A stretch of 64,000 bases of DNA from VRUE01 sp963704515 (GTDB lineage: Bacteria; Actinomycetota; Thermoleophilia; Solirubrobacterales; 70-9), in contig OY969913.1 of the NCBI GenBank assembly GCA_963704515.1, positions 1,426,001 to 1,490,000 on the forward strand. Reading direction: 5' to 3'. The position numbers were made by a program, and so were the translations under genes. The notes under the pieces were generated by a model that was not told the DNA's origin, did not search any database, and saw only the letters and a list, made by a program, of their open reading frames with translations. Below, piece by piece: positions 32,849 to 41,013 of this stretch. Positions within the stretch are counted from its first letter, which is position 1, and each line of letters begins with the position of its first letter.

Positions 32849-35026
32849 GTGACGCCCTCATTCGCCTCCTACATCGGCGGCTGTCTTGCCGTGATCGGCA
32901 TCGTCAGCGCCGTCGGCCTCGGCGGCTACTGGCTGCGGCGCTGGATCGTGCCGGAATTCTCGGGCGCGCTGGCGCGGCTCGCCGACGCGACGTTCGCGGT
33001 CGGACTGCTGGTCATCGCCCTGCAGCTGCTCGGCACGCTGAGCCTGCTGCGCACCGGCTGGGTGATCGTCGTCTGCATCGGCATCGGCCTGCTCGCCGCC
33101 TGGCTGGGCTGGTCCAAAGCGCCGGCGGAGGGGCGCGAAGTCGCGGCGCCGCAGGTGCAGACGCTGGCGCTGCTGATCGCGCTCGGGGTCGCCTCGTTCA
33201 CGGTCGCCGAGTGGACCTTCCCCTCTCAGCTGAACCTCGACAACGGCATGTTCGGCGGCGACACGACCTGGTACCACATGCCCTTCGCGGCGCGGATGGC
33301 CCAGGAACACTCGACCGTCCACCTGCTCTTCACCGACCCGCTGCGGCTCGCCGCCTGGTTCTACCCGCAGACCTCGGAGCTGATCCACGGCACGGCGATC
33401 GTCATCTTCCACAGCGACTGGCTCTCGCCGCTGATCAATCTCTTCTGGCTGGCGATCGCCCTGCTCGGCGCCTGGTGCGTCGGCCGTCCCTACAAGGTCG
33501 GCCCGGCGACGCTGGTCGCGGCGACGCTGGCGCTCGACTCGGGGGTGATGATCGAAACTCAGCCCGGCGAGGGTCGCAACGACATCATGGGGCTCGCCTT
33601 CCTGATCGCCTTCGTCGCCTTCCTGATCAACGCCCACCAGCGGCGGGCGCCGACCGAGGGGACGGCGGTGCAGGACACGCCCGAGCGGGGAGCGCCGCTG
33701 CTCGACAAGGGGCCGTTGGTGGTCGCGGGGGTTGCCGCTGGGCTCGCCGCGTCGGTCAAGCTCACCTTCCTGATCCCGGTGCTGGCGGTCGGCCTCGGCG
33801 TCGTCGTCTTCAGCGGCCGCGGCCGGCGCCTGACCACGGCCTGGGTGCTGGGGCTCTCGGCCTTTGCCACCGGCGGCTACTGGTACGTGCGGGCGGCGAT
33901 CAAGACCGGCGGCAACCCGATTCCGCAGATCGGCTGGGGGCCGCTGCACCTGCCGCGGCCCGATCAGATGCCGCTCGACCCGCGGCCGCGCTTCGCCGTC
34001 GCCCATTACCTGGGAGAGCCGACGATCTACCGCAAGTGGTTCTTCCCGCAGCTCGACAACGCCTTCGGGCCGCTCTGGCCGCTGATCTTGATCATCGCCG
34101 TGGCCGCCGCGGTGTACATCGCCTGGCGCTCGCGCAACACGATCCTGCGGGTGGTCGCGGTGGCGGCGCTGGCGACCGCGGTCGTCTACCTCTTCACTCC
34201 GCTTACCGCGGCCGGGCAGGAGGGCTCGCCGACCGGGTTCTTCACCAACACGCGGTACCTGGTGCCGGGCCTTGTCCTGGCGCTGACCCTGCTGCCGATC
34301 GCGCGTCCGCTGCGCGCGCCCGACGAGCGCTCCTGGCAGACGCTGCTCTTCCTCACGCTGGTCTACGCGATCACCGTGCTGACCACGCCGCGCTGGTACC
34401 CGGGTTACATCGTCGGCACGATCTTCCTCACCCTGGCGCTGGTCTGGGCGCCGGCGGGTCTCGGGTTGGCCCGCTCGCGGCGGTTGATCGGCCGCGGCGC
34501 GGTCTTCGCCGCCGGTGGGGCGGTCGTCCTGCTCGCGGTGGTGCTCGGCCGCGCCCAACAGGTGCAGTACGTCAACCACCACTACACCGAACCCGATCAC
34601 TTCCTCCAGGACGGTGGGCCGAAGAAGGCGTACACGTTCGCCCGTAACCTCCACGGGGCGCGGATCGGGATCGCCGGCTCGGGCGAGATCTTCTTCGGCC
34701 AGTACGGCTTCTACGGCGCCGACTCGTCCAATCACGTTCAGTACATCGGCGTTCCAGGCTCGCACGGCACCTACCGCCTGGCGACGACCTGCCCCCAGTT
34801 CAAGCGGCGGATCAACGCCGGGGACTACGAATACCTGATCATCAGCCAGTACACGGAGGACTCGCCTGAAGCACCGTACTGGTACCCGATCTACGCCTGG
34901 GTGAAAGGCGACCCGGCCCTGGAAAAGATCATCTCGGAGCCGGAAATCACGCCTGAGCCCGACTACGTCTTCCGGGTCAAGGGCAAGCTGACGGCGGCGA
35001 GCTGCCCGGGCCACGCGGCGGGCTGA
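32849..35026 (+). CDS. Large polytopic membrane protein, GT-C glycosyltransferase-like
   Basis: This 725-residue protein starts with GTG and has at least ten membrane helices across about 1-560, then a soluble C-terminal region. After the fourth helix there is NGMFGGDTTWYHMPFAARMA, an acidic-residue motif in the first large loop as in GT-C enzymes such as mannosyltransferases using polyprenyl-phosphate sugars. No family is certain. It may modify cell-surface glycans or proteins. It ends 28 bases before the convergent hydrolase stop. Confidence 0.65.
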   Translation: MTPSFASYIGGCLAVIGIVSAVGLGGYWLRRWIVPEFSGALARLADATFAVGLLVIALQLLGTLSLLRTGWVIVVCIGIGLLAAWLGWSKAPAEGREVAAPQVQTLALLIALGVASFTVAEWTFPSQLNLDNGMFGGDTTWYHMPFAARMAQEHSTVHLLFTDPLRLAAWFYPQTSELIHGTAIVIFHSDWLSPLINLFWLAIALLGAWCVGRPYKVGPATLVAATLALDSGVMIETQPGEGRNDIMGLAFLIAFVAFLINAHQRRAPTEGTAVQDTPERGAPLLDKGPLVVAGVAAGLAASVKLTFLIPVLAVGLGVVVFSGRGRRLTTAWVLGLSAFATGGYWYVRAAIKTGGNPIPQIGWGPLHLPRPDQMPLDPRPRFAVAHYLGEPTIYRKWFFPQLDNAFGPLWPLILIIAVAAAVYIAWRSRNTILRVVAVAALATAVVYLFTPLTAAGQEGSPTGFFTNTRYLVPGLVLALTLLPIARPLRAPDERSWQTLLFLTLVYAITVLTTPRWYPGYIVGTIFLTLALVWAPAGLGLARSRRLIGRGAVFAAGGAVVLLAVVLGRAQQVQYVNHHYTEPDHFLQDGGPKKAYTFARNLHGARIGIAGSGEIFFGQYGFYGADSSNHVQYIGVPGSHGTYRLATTCPQFKRRINAGDYEYLIISQYTEDSPEAPYWYPIYAWVKGDPALEKIISEPEITPEPDYVFRVKGKLTAASCPGHAAG

Positions 35027-35053
35027 GCCGGCGCGCGCCGCGTCGGGCGTGGC

Positions 35054-35857
35054 TCAAGCCGGCGCCAGGGCGTGCTCGCGGATCAGCTCGGCGGCGCGCC
35101 GCGGCTGCTCCCACCAGAACATGTGCCCGATGCCGGGGAGCAGCTCGAGCTTCGCGCCGGGGATCAGCGAGGCGATCAAGCGCCCGTTGCCGGGCCCCAG
35201 CAGGCGGTCGACGTCGCCGTGGACGACCAGCGTGGGGAGGTCGATCCCGCCGAGGCGGTCGTGGGTGTCGTGCTTGGCGCAGGCCTGCATCTGCTGCAGG
35301 ACCACTGGCTGAGGCGCCGGCAGGGCGGCGGCCATCTCGGTGAAGGGGGCGTAGCGCGCCTCGTCCTCGCGGAAGCCGGGGGAGAGGTTGATCTCCCACA
35401 TCGCGCGGAAGACCCGGTCGCGCTCGCCGGAGGCGACCGCGGCGCCGAGCATCTGCAGGTCCTCGGGCGCCATCAGCGTGCTGCCCGGGCCGCCGCAGTA
35501 GCTTGCGCCGATCGTCAGCGTGCGGATCCGCTCCGGGTGGGCGAGCGCCAGCTCCTGGGCGATCATCCCGCCCATCGAGATGCCGAGCACGTGCGCGGTC
35601 TCCAGCCCGAGCGCATCGAGCAGCCCCGCGGTGTCGGCGGCCAGGTCGGCGATCGCGAAGGGCAGCTCCGCCTCGCCCGATTCCCCCATGCCGCGGTTGT
35701 CGAAGACGATGCACTCGAAGCTCCCCTCGAGCTCCTCGAGGAACGGCCGCCCCCAAGCCAGGTGCGTGGCGCTCATCCCCTGGATCATCAGCAGCGGCTC
35801 GCCGCTCCCGGAGCGCTCGTAGTGCAGATCCGTCCCAGCGACATCGACGTTCGGCAT
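35054..35857 (-). CDS. Alpha/beta hydrolase
   Basis: This 267-residue protein has the nucleophile elbow LGISMGGMIAQ, the acid in VHGDVDRLL and the catalytic His in GIGHMFWWEQP, with the oxyanion region IQGMSATHLAWG. It is similar to esterases and 3-oxoadipate enol-lactonases; the substrate is unknown. It is a cytosolic enzyme with no signal peptide. Confidence 0.88.
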   Translation of the reverse strand: MPNVDVAGTDLHYERSGSGEPLLMIQGMSATHLAWGRPFLEELEGSFECIVFDNRGMGESGEAELPFAIADLAADTAGLLDALGLETAHVLGISMGGMIAQELALAHPERIRTLTIGASYCGGPGSTLMAPEDLQMLGAAVASGERDRVFRAMWEINLSPGFREDEARYAPFTEMAAALPAPQPVVLQQMQACAKHDTHDRLGGIDLPTLVVHGDVDRLLGPGNGRLIASLIPGAKLELLPGIGHMFWWEQPRRAAELIREHALAPA

Positions 35858-35894
35858 CGACGACGATCCTACGTCCTAATCTAGTCCCACACCC

Positions 35895-35967
35895 GCCCCC
35901 GTAGCTCAGTGGACAGAGCGACGGCCTTCTAAGCCGTGGGTCGCTGGTTCGAATCCAGCCGGGGGCG
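35895..35967 (+). tRNA. tRNA-Arg (anticodon TCT)
   Basis: Cloverleaf with acceptor GCCCCCG/CGGGGGC, anticodon stem ACGGC/GCCGT and loop CTTCTAA, and T-arm GCTGG-TTCGAAT-CCAGC. No CCA is encoded. Confidence 0.95.
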
Positions 35968-35976
35968 CTGTCGCGT

Positions 35977-35982
35977 TAGGTT
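35977..35982 (+). promoter_or_regulatory. -10-like element TAGGTT
   Basis: TAGGTT lies 6 bases before the ATG at 35989, immediately after tRNA-Arg. Confidence 0.35.
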
Positions 35983-35988
35983 CGGTCA

Positions 35989-36171
35989 ATGACCGGCGAT
36001 CGACGCATCGGGGCGGGGCTCTGTGACAGCTGCTTGCACCAGCGGGTGGTGGGCAACACGCGGGGGTCGACGTTCTCGCTCTGCCAGCGGTCGCGGACGG
36101 ATGACGCCTACCCGCGCTACCCGCGTACGCCGGTCGTTGCCTGTCCGGGACACGAGGCGCGAGAGGGCTGA
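35989..36171 (+). CDS. Small cysteine-containing protein, possible metal-binding
   Basis: This 60-residue protein has GLCDSCLHQRVV, then STFSLCQRSRTDD and VVACPGHE. The four cysteines (C-x2-C, C, C) could bind zinc. I have seen similar short sequences in actinobacteria, but no function is known. The start codon is preceded by a -10-like element and no Shine-Dalgarno. Confidence 0.65.
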   Translation: MTGDRRIGAGLCDSCLHQRVVGNTRGSTFSLCQRSRTDDAYPRYPRTPVVACPGHEAREG

Positions 36172-36215
36172 GCGCAGACAGCATCCCTCGGCGCTCGCCG
36201 GGGTTTCAGTAGGCG

Positions 36216-36308
36216 ATGAGTAGAACGGAGCGTCGTACGGATATTGCGCTGGCGGTACTGGCTGGGGCCTCGATCGCGGGGATCTTCTGGATCGGGAGGG
36301 TCGCCTAG
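36216..36308 (+). CDS. 30-residue single-helix peptide
   Basis: A short frame begins MSRTERRTDIALAVLAG and forms one membrane helix with a basic N-terminus. No ribosome binding site is visible. The amino acid pattern fits a small membrane peptide, but chance is not excluded. Confidence 0.3.
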   Translation: MSRTERRTDIALAVLAGASIAGIFWIGRVA

Positions 36309-36360
36309 CGGCGGGTTCGTCGCCCGCGGCTCTTACCGCGACGGCACCCAGTTGACCTCG

Positions 36361-36378
36361 CTGTTCGTTTGCGAACAG
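36361..36378. repeat. Small perfect hairpin
   Basis: CTGTTCG, a 4-base loop and CGAACAG form a 7-bp stem, 23 bases before the ATG of the 44-residue peptide. It may be a terminator or leader structure. Confidence 0.35.
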
Positions 36379-36401
36379 GCGGCAGCGGGTAGCCCATCGG
36401 C

Positions 36402-36536
36402 ATGGAGCTATCAATCATTCTGATAATCATCGGGATCGTCCTGGCGATCCTCGTCAACTACATCCTCGGGATCATCGTCATCCTGATCGGACTGGCGATG
36501 CTGCTGTTGCCCCGCCTCGGCGCACGCAGGACCTAG
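36402..36536 (+). CDS. 44-residue hydrophobic membrane peptide
   Basis: The frame from the ATG at 36402 encodes MELSIILIIIGIVLAILVN and continues as a second hydrophobic stretch with a basic tail RLGARRT. It has two short helices with a glycine turn, like small bacterial membrane peptides. A stop follows at 36534. No Shine-Dalgarno is obvious. The composition argues that it is translated. Confidence 0.5.
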   Translation: MELSIILIIIGIVLAILVNYILGIIVILIGLAMLLLPRLGARRT

Positions 36537-36598
36537 CCGGCGCCCGGCGGCCGGCCGCGACCGTGCCGCCTGGCGCCCTGGCATGAGAGCCTTCCGCC

Positions 36599-37207
36599 AT
36601 GGCTCCCTGGAAGCTGCCCCTGATCGCGCTGGCGATCGCCGTGCCGATCGTCGCCGGCTTTGCGATCGGCGGCGGTGGGGGGCTTGCGGTCGGATCGGTC
36701 ACGGTGCTGGTCATCGTCCTCTTCGCGATCCGGGCCGTGCCGCGCGGGCCGATCGAGTCGGCGCCCGCGGAGGATGAGCGGCGGCATGTGCTGATCGTCT
36801 CCCCGGGGGCGGTGGAGGATCCGGCTGACGTGGCGCGGATCGTGGGGGCGGCGCACCTGGGTGCGGGCGACGGCGCCGTCGAGGCCCCGGCGGACGCCGA
36901 GGTAGTGGTTCTCGTTCCGGCGCGGATTGGCTTCCTCGACCGCTGGGCCTCCGATGTCGAGGGGGCGCGGCACAGGGCCCAGCAGCATCTGGTGGCGACG
37001 GTCGCGGCGCTCGCCAAGGCCGGCGTGGCGGCTGAGGCGCGGGTCGGCGACGAGGACGTCGTGCAGGCAGTTGAGGACGCGTTGCAGAGCTACCCGGCGA
37101 CCGAGGTCGTGCTGGTCAGCGGGGATGGCGAGGACGTCGAGACGGCTGCGGGCGAACTCGCCACGCGGCTGCGGGCCGAGTTCCGCCACGTGCGCGTTGG
37201 CGCGTAG
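36599..37207 (+). CDS. Membrane-anchored Usp-like protein, third paralogue
   Basis: This 202-residue protein has two N-terminal membrane helices (about 4-22 and 25-43) and a Usp-like domain (HVLIVSPGAVEDPADVARI, then DVVQAVEDALQSYPATEVVLVS). Its layout equals the gene at 5169-5819 in the oxidase operon, though identity is lower and the SRWLE segment is lost. Function unknown. Its stop lies 8 bases before the 49-bp palindromic element. Confidence 0.7.
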   Translation: MAPWKLPLIALAIAVPIVAGFAIGGGGGLAVGSVTVLVIVLFAIRAVPRGPIESAPAEDERRHVLIVSPGAVEDPADVARIVGAAHLGAGDGAVEAPADAEVVVLVPARIGFLDRWASDVEGARHRAQQHLVATVAALAKAGVAAEARVGDEDVVQAVEDALQSYPATEVVLVSGDGEDVETAAGELATRLRAEFRHVRVGA

Positions 37208-37214
37208 CCCCTCG

Positions 37215-37263
37215 GCTTCCGGTGCGCTTTATCCGCTCATAGACCAGAAAAGGCGCACCGGAA
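37215..37263. repeat. 49-bp palindromic element, copy 2
   Basis: The arms TTCCGGTGCGC at 37216-37226 and its complement ending at 37262 form a 14-bp stem with one G-T wobble. The whole element matches the reverse complement of 23540-23588, including the loop segments TTATCC and CTCAT. It lies 8 bases from both convergent stop codons and may terminate both. Confidence 0.8.
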
Positions 37264-37271
37264 CGCGAGGT

Positions 37272-38300
37272 TCAGCAGGCGTGAGCGCGGGTGGCGCTCT
37301 TCACGACCTGGAAGGCGCTGCCCGGAATCCGCTTCAGCTGGTCGAGGTTGGCGTCATCCCAGCGGCGGTCGCTGGTGCCCCCGAAGAACCAGTTCGAGCC
37401 GTTGTCGGCGACGATCAGGCCGTAGCGCTTCAGCGCTTCGGCGATCACGCGGGAGGCGCCCGTGAAGTGCCCGAGGCCGTAGCTCGCCCGCAGTCGCAGT
37501 CGCGTGCCCATCGCCGGAGCTCGCCCGTCGGCGGTGTCGCCGGCGCAGTGCGAGGCGGGGTGGACCCAGGCGTCGCGGGTGCTGTCGAAGGTGACGCGGA
37601 GCGCATGGTCGACGTGGCCCGCGGCGACCTCGTCGTAGCGAACCAGCCCGGGAAAGATCGGCAGGCCCGCGGCGTCGGCTGAGGTCCACGAATCTGGGCG
37701 GCGGGCGGCGGAGCGCAGGTCCCAGCGGGCGCCCGAGTCGGCGTTCCAGTGCGGACGGCGGCCGCGCATGGGGAAGGCGCGGTAGAGCTCGAAGAGCGTG
37801 CAGGTCGAGCGGTCGACGGTGAGCAGGTGACGATCGCCGTCGCTGCGCGCGCCTCCCTCGACCGGGGCGCCGAGCGGGACCGGGAACGGCCCCGGGTCGC
37901 TCTCGTTGCCGTATGCCGTGTAGTGGACCGGCAGCGGGCGCCGGCCGGCGCTGACCACCGCGTAGGGAAGGCCGTAGGCGCGCGGCGAGCCGAAGTCGGG
38001 GTGGAGGAGGTCGCCGCCGTGGGAGTCGATGTAAGCGATGGTCGCGGCCGAACCGGGAGCGACGGGAGCCTTGGAGACATCCTGGTTCCAGGCAGCCTCG
38101 GTGGGCAGGGAGGGGGCGCGCGGCGAGAGCCCGGCCGGCGGCGGTGGAAAGACCGGGCAGCCGCCGAGGCTTGGGTAGGGACCGAGCGCGACCGCGGACG
38201 CCGGCACGAGCAGCGCGGCTACCGAGACGAGACCGGCGATGGCTGCCAGCCGCCCGAGCGCGAGACGTGCCGGTGGCTTACCCACAGTATGGGTGGTCAA
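37272..38300 (-). CDS. Secreted protein of unknown function
   Basis: This 342-residue protein has a signal peptide (hydrophobic core LAAIAGLVSVAALLVPASA, cleavage near AVA-LG). The mature part has motifs such as WNQDVSKAPV, HPDFGSP, YGIP-like AYGLPYAVV, RTFELYRAF-like FELYRAFPM and HFTGASRVIAEALKRYGLIVADNGS. I recall similar secreted actinobacterial proteins without function. I take the TTG at 38300, which overlaps the stop of the upstream gene (TTGA); a GTG at 38285 is possible. Confidence 0.7.
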   Translation of the reverse strand: MTTHTVGKPPARLALGRLAAIAGLVSVAALLVPASAVALGPYPSLGGCPVFPPPPAGLSPRAPSLPTEAAWNQDVSKAPVAPGSAATIAYIDSHGGDLLHPDFGSPRAYGLPYAVVSAGRRPLPVHYTAYGNESDPGPFPVPLGAPVEGGARSDGDRHLLTVDRSTCTLFELYRAFPMRGRRPHWNADSGARWDLRSAARRPDSWTSADAAGLPIFPGLVRYDEVAAGHVDHALRVTFDSTRDAWVHPASHCAGDTADGRAPAMGTRLRLRASYGLGHFTGASRVIAEALKRYGLIVADNGSNWFFGGTSDRRWDDANLDQLKRIPGSAFQVVKSATRAHAC

Positions 38301-38581
38301 GCGCCGGCACGTCCGGGGTCGGCGGGGCCGGCCGGGGTGGGTGAGTTGTCGTCCTTGATCCGCAGCGCGCCGATCTCAAGCTCTCCGACGGCCAGCTTGC
38401 CGACGGCGGCCTTCTCCACCGCCAGGCGCCTGATCGTGAGGCGCCCGATCGCGAAGCCGCCGACCGCGGCGGCGCCGACGGCCAGCGCCCCGACCGCCGC
38501 CGCGCCGCGTGCGTGCATCGCGGTCGCCGCCACCGGGCGGACCTCGGGCTTGAAGAAGGCGATTCCGAAGCGCGTCGGCAT
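38297..38581 (-). CDS. Small protein with glycine/valine-rich solenoid-like repeats
   Basis: This 94-residue product from the ATG at 38581 has a regular pattern of about five residues: AAVGALAVGAAAVGGFAIG and then RLTIRRLAVEKAAVGKLAVG. A central hydrophobic residue flanked by small ones fits a right-handed beta-helix of pentapeptide type. The C-terminus is proline-rich. Function unknown. Its stop overlaps the TTG of the secreted protein gene. Confidence 0.6.
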   Translation of the reverse strand: MPTRFGIAFFKPEVRPVAATAMHARGAAAVGALAVGAAAVGGFAIGRLTIRRLAVEKAAVGKLAVGELEIGALRIKDDNSPTPAGPADPGRAGA

Positions 38582-38601
38582 CGCCTCAACCGTAGCGCGG
38601 T

Positions 38602-38607
38602 TAGCCT
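38602..38607 (+). promoter_or_regulatory. -10-like element TAGCCT
   Basis: TAGCCT lies 9 bases before the ATG at 38617, without a Shine-Dalgarno. Confidence 0.4.
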
Positions 38608-38616
38608 GAGGCGCCG

Positions 38617-39345
38617 ATGAACGCCGACGACCGTCCAACCCTGCTGGCGATCCAGCACGTGCCGTGGGAGACGCCCCATCGGATCCTCGATGCCTGCCAC
38701 GGCCTCCACGTCCACACGGTCAAACCGCTGGCCGGCCAGCCGCTGCCGCCGCACGACGAGGTCGCCGGCGCGGTGGCGATGGGCGGACCGATGAACGTCG
38801 ACGAAACCGACCGCCATCCGCGGTTGGCAGCCGAGCGCGAGTGGATCGCCGAGGCGGTGCGCCGCGAGATGCCGGTGCTTGGCATCTGTCTCGGCGCACA
38901 GCTCCTGGCGCGGGCGCTGGGGGCCCAGGTGAGGCCAGGGGAGGGACCGGAGCTGGGCTTCGCCCCGGTCGAGATGAGCGACCCCGACGACCCGGTCCTC
39001 GGCGGCCTCGCCCCGCGCACCACCGTCCTGCACTGGCACGGCGACGTCTTCGACCTGCCCGATGGGGCGACGCCGCTGGCCCGCTCGACCAAGACCGAGA
39101 TCCAGGCATTCCGCCGCGGGAACGCCTGGGGAGCTCTCTTCCACCCCGAGGCCGACCTCGCCCTGCTGGAGGCCTGGCTTGCGGTCCCCGAGATGGCCCG
39201 CGAGGCGTGCCGGGCCCTGGGCGACGAGGGCGCCGCCAAGTTGCCGGCCGAAGCCGATGCTGCCGAGGCGGACCTGATCGAGCGCAGCACGCCGGGCCTC
39301 GAGGCCTTCGCCTCCCTGGTTGCGACCCGCGGGCCTCGGCCCTAG
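38617..39345 (+). CDS. Class I glutamine amidotransferase-like protein
   Basis: This 242-residue protein has the nucleophile elbow LGICLGAQLLARAL and the catalytic His/Glu in GALFHPEADLAL. HWHGDVFDLPDGAT is typical of the GMP synthase-like family (YfeJ/GATase1 group). It is a stand-alone amidotransferase domain, so it may deamidate glutamine for an unknown partner or hydrolyse gamma-glutamyl compounds. Confidence 0.88.
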   Translation: MNADDRPTLLAIQHVPWETPHRILDACHGLHVHTVKPLAGQPLPPHDEVAGAVAMGGPMNVDETDRHPRLAAEREWIAEAVRREMPVLGICLGAQLLARALGAQVRPGEGPELGFAPVEMSDPDDPVLGGLAPRTTVLHWHGDVFDLPDGATPLARSTKTEIQAFRRGNAWGALFHPEADLALLEAWLAVPEMAREACRALGDEGAAKLPAEADAAEADLIERSTPGLEAFASLVATRGPRP

Positions 39346-39380
39346 CTGCGCGCCGGCCCGCTAGATTTGAAGGCGGCGCG

Positions 39381-39453
39381 GTGGACGTAGCTCAGTTGGT
39401 AGAGCTCCTGGTTGTGGTCCAGGCGGTCGCCGGTTCGAATCCGGTCGTCCACC
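39381..39453 (+). tRNA. tRNA-His (anticodon GTG)
   Basis: Cloverleaf with acceptor GTGGACG/CGTCCAC, anticodon stem CCTGG/CCAGG with loop TTGTGGT, and T-arm GCCGG-TTCGAAT-CCGGT. A G precedes the 5' end (39380) and the discriminator is C, as expected for the histidine-specific G-1:C73 pair. Confidence 0.95.
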
Positions 39454-39462
39454 TTGAGTAGA

Positions 39463-39482
39463 AGTGCCTGCACATAGGCACT
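39463..39482 (+). terminator. Hairpin after tRNA-His
   Basis: AGTGCCT, a 6-base loop and AGGCACT form a perfect 7-bp stem, 10 bases after the tRNA, followed by CTTGCTGT. A likely terminator. Confidence 0.6.
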
Positions 39483-39655
39483 CTTGCTGTCGCCCGCCGG
39501 ACCCGATTTCGCGCTCCCAATCTGGCACGAGAGGTGCGAGTTCCCTGTGGGCCAGATGAGCGCTAGGGCAATCGAGTGCCAGCCGCGGCGTTTTGATGTG
39601 GTCGCTCAGGGCCCCGGTGATAAACCGGCGGAGAGCTCCTATGGCGTTTCCGACC

Positions 39656-39883
39656 CTATTGGGAAGGTGCCGAAGACTTTCGGCGCCCCCACCGGAAGTA
39701 GCCCGCCGCACCGAGGGCGTTGAGACAGGCGAGGCGCCACAGAAGCCTGCTGCCACGCACCTCGGCGTCCGCCCGACGCTGGATGTCGCGCTCCGCGGCC
39801 ATGACCAAGGCGAGTGAGGCAGCAATGAGCACCAGGGCCAATCGTCGACGGGCCGGCGACATGTCCTTGTAGCTCTTGGTCAT
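39656..39883 (-). CDS. Small membrane protein, phospholipase D N-terminal (PLDc_N)-like
   Basis: This 75-residue protein reads YKDMSPARRRLALVLIAASL, then AERDIQRRADAEVRGSRLLW and GAAGYFRWGRR. The S-P-x-x-R-R, D-I-x-R-R, V-R-G-S and Y-F-x-x-G-R-R pattern is that of short two-helix proteins related to the PLDc_N domain. Function unknown. Confidence 0.7.
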   Translation of the reverse strand: MTKSYKDMSPARRRLALVLIAASLALVMAAERDIQRRADAEVRGSRLLWRLACLNALGAAGYFRWGRRKSSAPSQ

Positions 39884-39949
39884 CGCGACACGCGACAGCT
39901 TAGGTGAGCAACCCGTGGGTCGCGCGCGAAGCGAGCCGGGCGAGTTGGC

Positions 39950-40858
39950 TCAGCGCACGCACGGGGTCCAGGGCTTCGCGAACAGGTCGTAGGACTTGCG
40001 GATCGAACTGAAGCCGATCGCCTCGGCCGTCTTGCAATATTCCTTTGGCTTTTGTTCGTACTCGGCCTCGAAGACGGCCTTGCCCTCGTCGATGAAGGCG
40101 TTCTTGTAGTAGCCGCATTCGTGGTACTGGAAGCACTGCTCGACGACGGCGAAGTCGAAGTTGCCTGACAACTGTTTGGCCTGGCGGCCGTCGTTCTTGA
40201 GCGCCACCGCCATTCCGCGACCGTGAACCTGATTGGCGACCCAGCGGTTGAAGCGCAGCTGATCGGCCTTGGTGATCTTGAAGCCGGTGTGGTTTTCTTT
40301 TTCCCAGCCGGCGACGTTGTCGGGCTCGACCCCGTCAAAGCCCTTGCGGGCGCACATGTTGAAGCGCCGCTTGAGGGGCTTCTCGAAGCGCTGGAAGTGG
40401 GCGACGTCGAGCCAGCGCTCGTCGGGGAAGCCGGAGTACTTGCGACCGATCACCGAGCGCGGGAACGCGGCCTTGTCGGGGCGGTAGGACTCCCAGCTGC
40501 CGACGTCGAGGTAACAGATGACCTTGACGTGCTCGCGGTGGAGCTTCGCGACGGTCTTCTTCGACGTTTCGAAGCCGTCGACCTCATAGACGCAGGCGGG
40601 AACGCTGGTGTCGATCTTTCCCTGCAGCTGCCACTGCCACGCCTGGGTCCTGGGGCCTGGATGCCAGCGTGCCTGGTGCTGTTCGCCTTGGCGCTTGCAG
40701 GCGGCGAAGGCCGATCCGCCGTTGGCGCTTGCGGCCGCGTCGCCGCGGGCAGGAGTCGATAGGCCGACCGCAAGGAGGGCGCCGAACAGGGCCAGAGCGG
40801 AGACCGTCAGCGCCTTCGGCGGGCCGATCCGTCTTGGGATGCCTCTGATTTTCTTCAT
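39950..40858 (-). CDS. Secreted endo-alpha-1,4-polygalactosaminidase-like protein (GH114)
   Basis: This 302-residue protein has a basic N-terminus and signal peptide (to about residue 43). The mature domain has WQWQLQGKIDTSVPACVYEV, VICYLDVGSWESYRPD, the segment GFDGVEPDNVAGWE with catalytic-type acidic residues and DFAVVEQCFQYHECG. This matches the GH114/TM1410 barrel family. It probably acts on galactosaminogalactan-like or other amino-sugar polymers outside the cell. It is divergent from the response regulator and shares its upstream operator region. Confidence 0.88.
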   Translation of the reverse strand: MKKIRGIPRRIGPPKALTVSALALFGALLAVGLSTPARGDAAASANGGSAFAACKRQGEQHQARWHPGPRTQAWQWQLQGKIDTSVPACVYEVDGFETSKKTVAKLHREHVKVICYLDVGSWESYRPDKAAFPRSVIGRKYSGFPDERWLDVAHFQRFEKPLKRRFNMCARKGFDGVEPDNVAGWEKENHTGFKITKADQLRFNRWVANQVHGRGMAVALKNDGRQAKQLSGNFDFAVVEQCFQYHECGYYKNAFIDEGKAVFEAEYEQKPKEYCKTAEAIGFSSIRKSYDLFAKPWTPCVR

Positions 40859-40907
40859 GCCTTGAGCCTAGGCACGGCGCGCCGGCCTATGGGAGCTTTG
40901 AGAAGCG

Positions 40908-40961
40908 ATCCTCATCGAATCCTCACGCTCAGGCGCTCGATTGATGAGGTTTCGATGAGGG
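40908..40961. promoter_or_regulatory. Operator of two facing pairs of 11-bp-spaced repeats
   Basis: CCTCA occurs at 40910 and 40921 (TCATCGAATCCTCA). Its complement TGAGG is at 40945 and 40956. The two pairs form an imperfect inverted repeat (CCTCATCGAA-N-CCTCA). Direct half-sites one helical turn apart are the usual target of OmpR-type dimers. It lies between the secreted GH114 gene and the response regulator, so autoregulation and control of both are likely. Confidence 0.6.
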
Positions 40962-40999
40962 CGGCTTCGATCCGGGCCAACCCGGGGCCTGGACTGACC

Positions 41000-41005
41000 T
41001 AGGGT
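41000..41005 (+). promoter_or_regulatory. -10-like element TAGGGT
   Basis: TAGGGT lies 8 bases before the ATG of the response regulator at 41014; the operator ends about 40 bases upstream. Confidence 0.45.
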
Positions 41006-41013
41006 CTCAACCG

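Noticed and set aside
39484..39723. Open frames after tRNA-His on the plus strand
   Set aside because: They lie opposite the PLDc_N-like gene or the tRNA terminator and have no coding signature.
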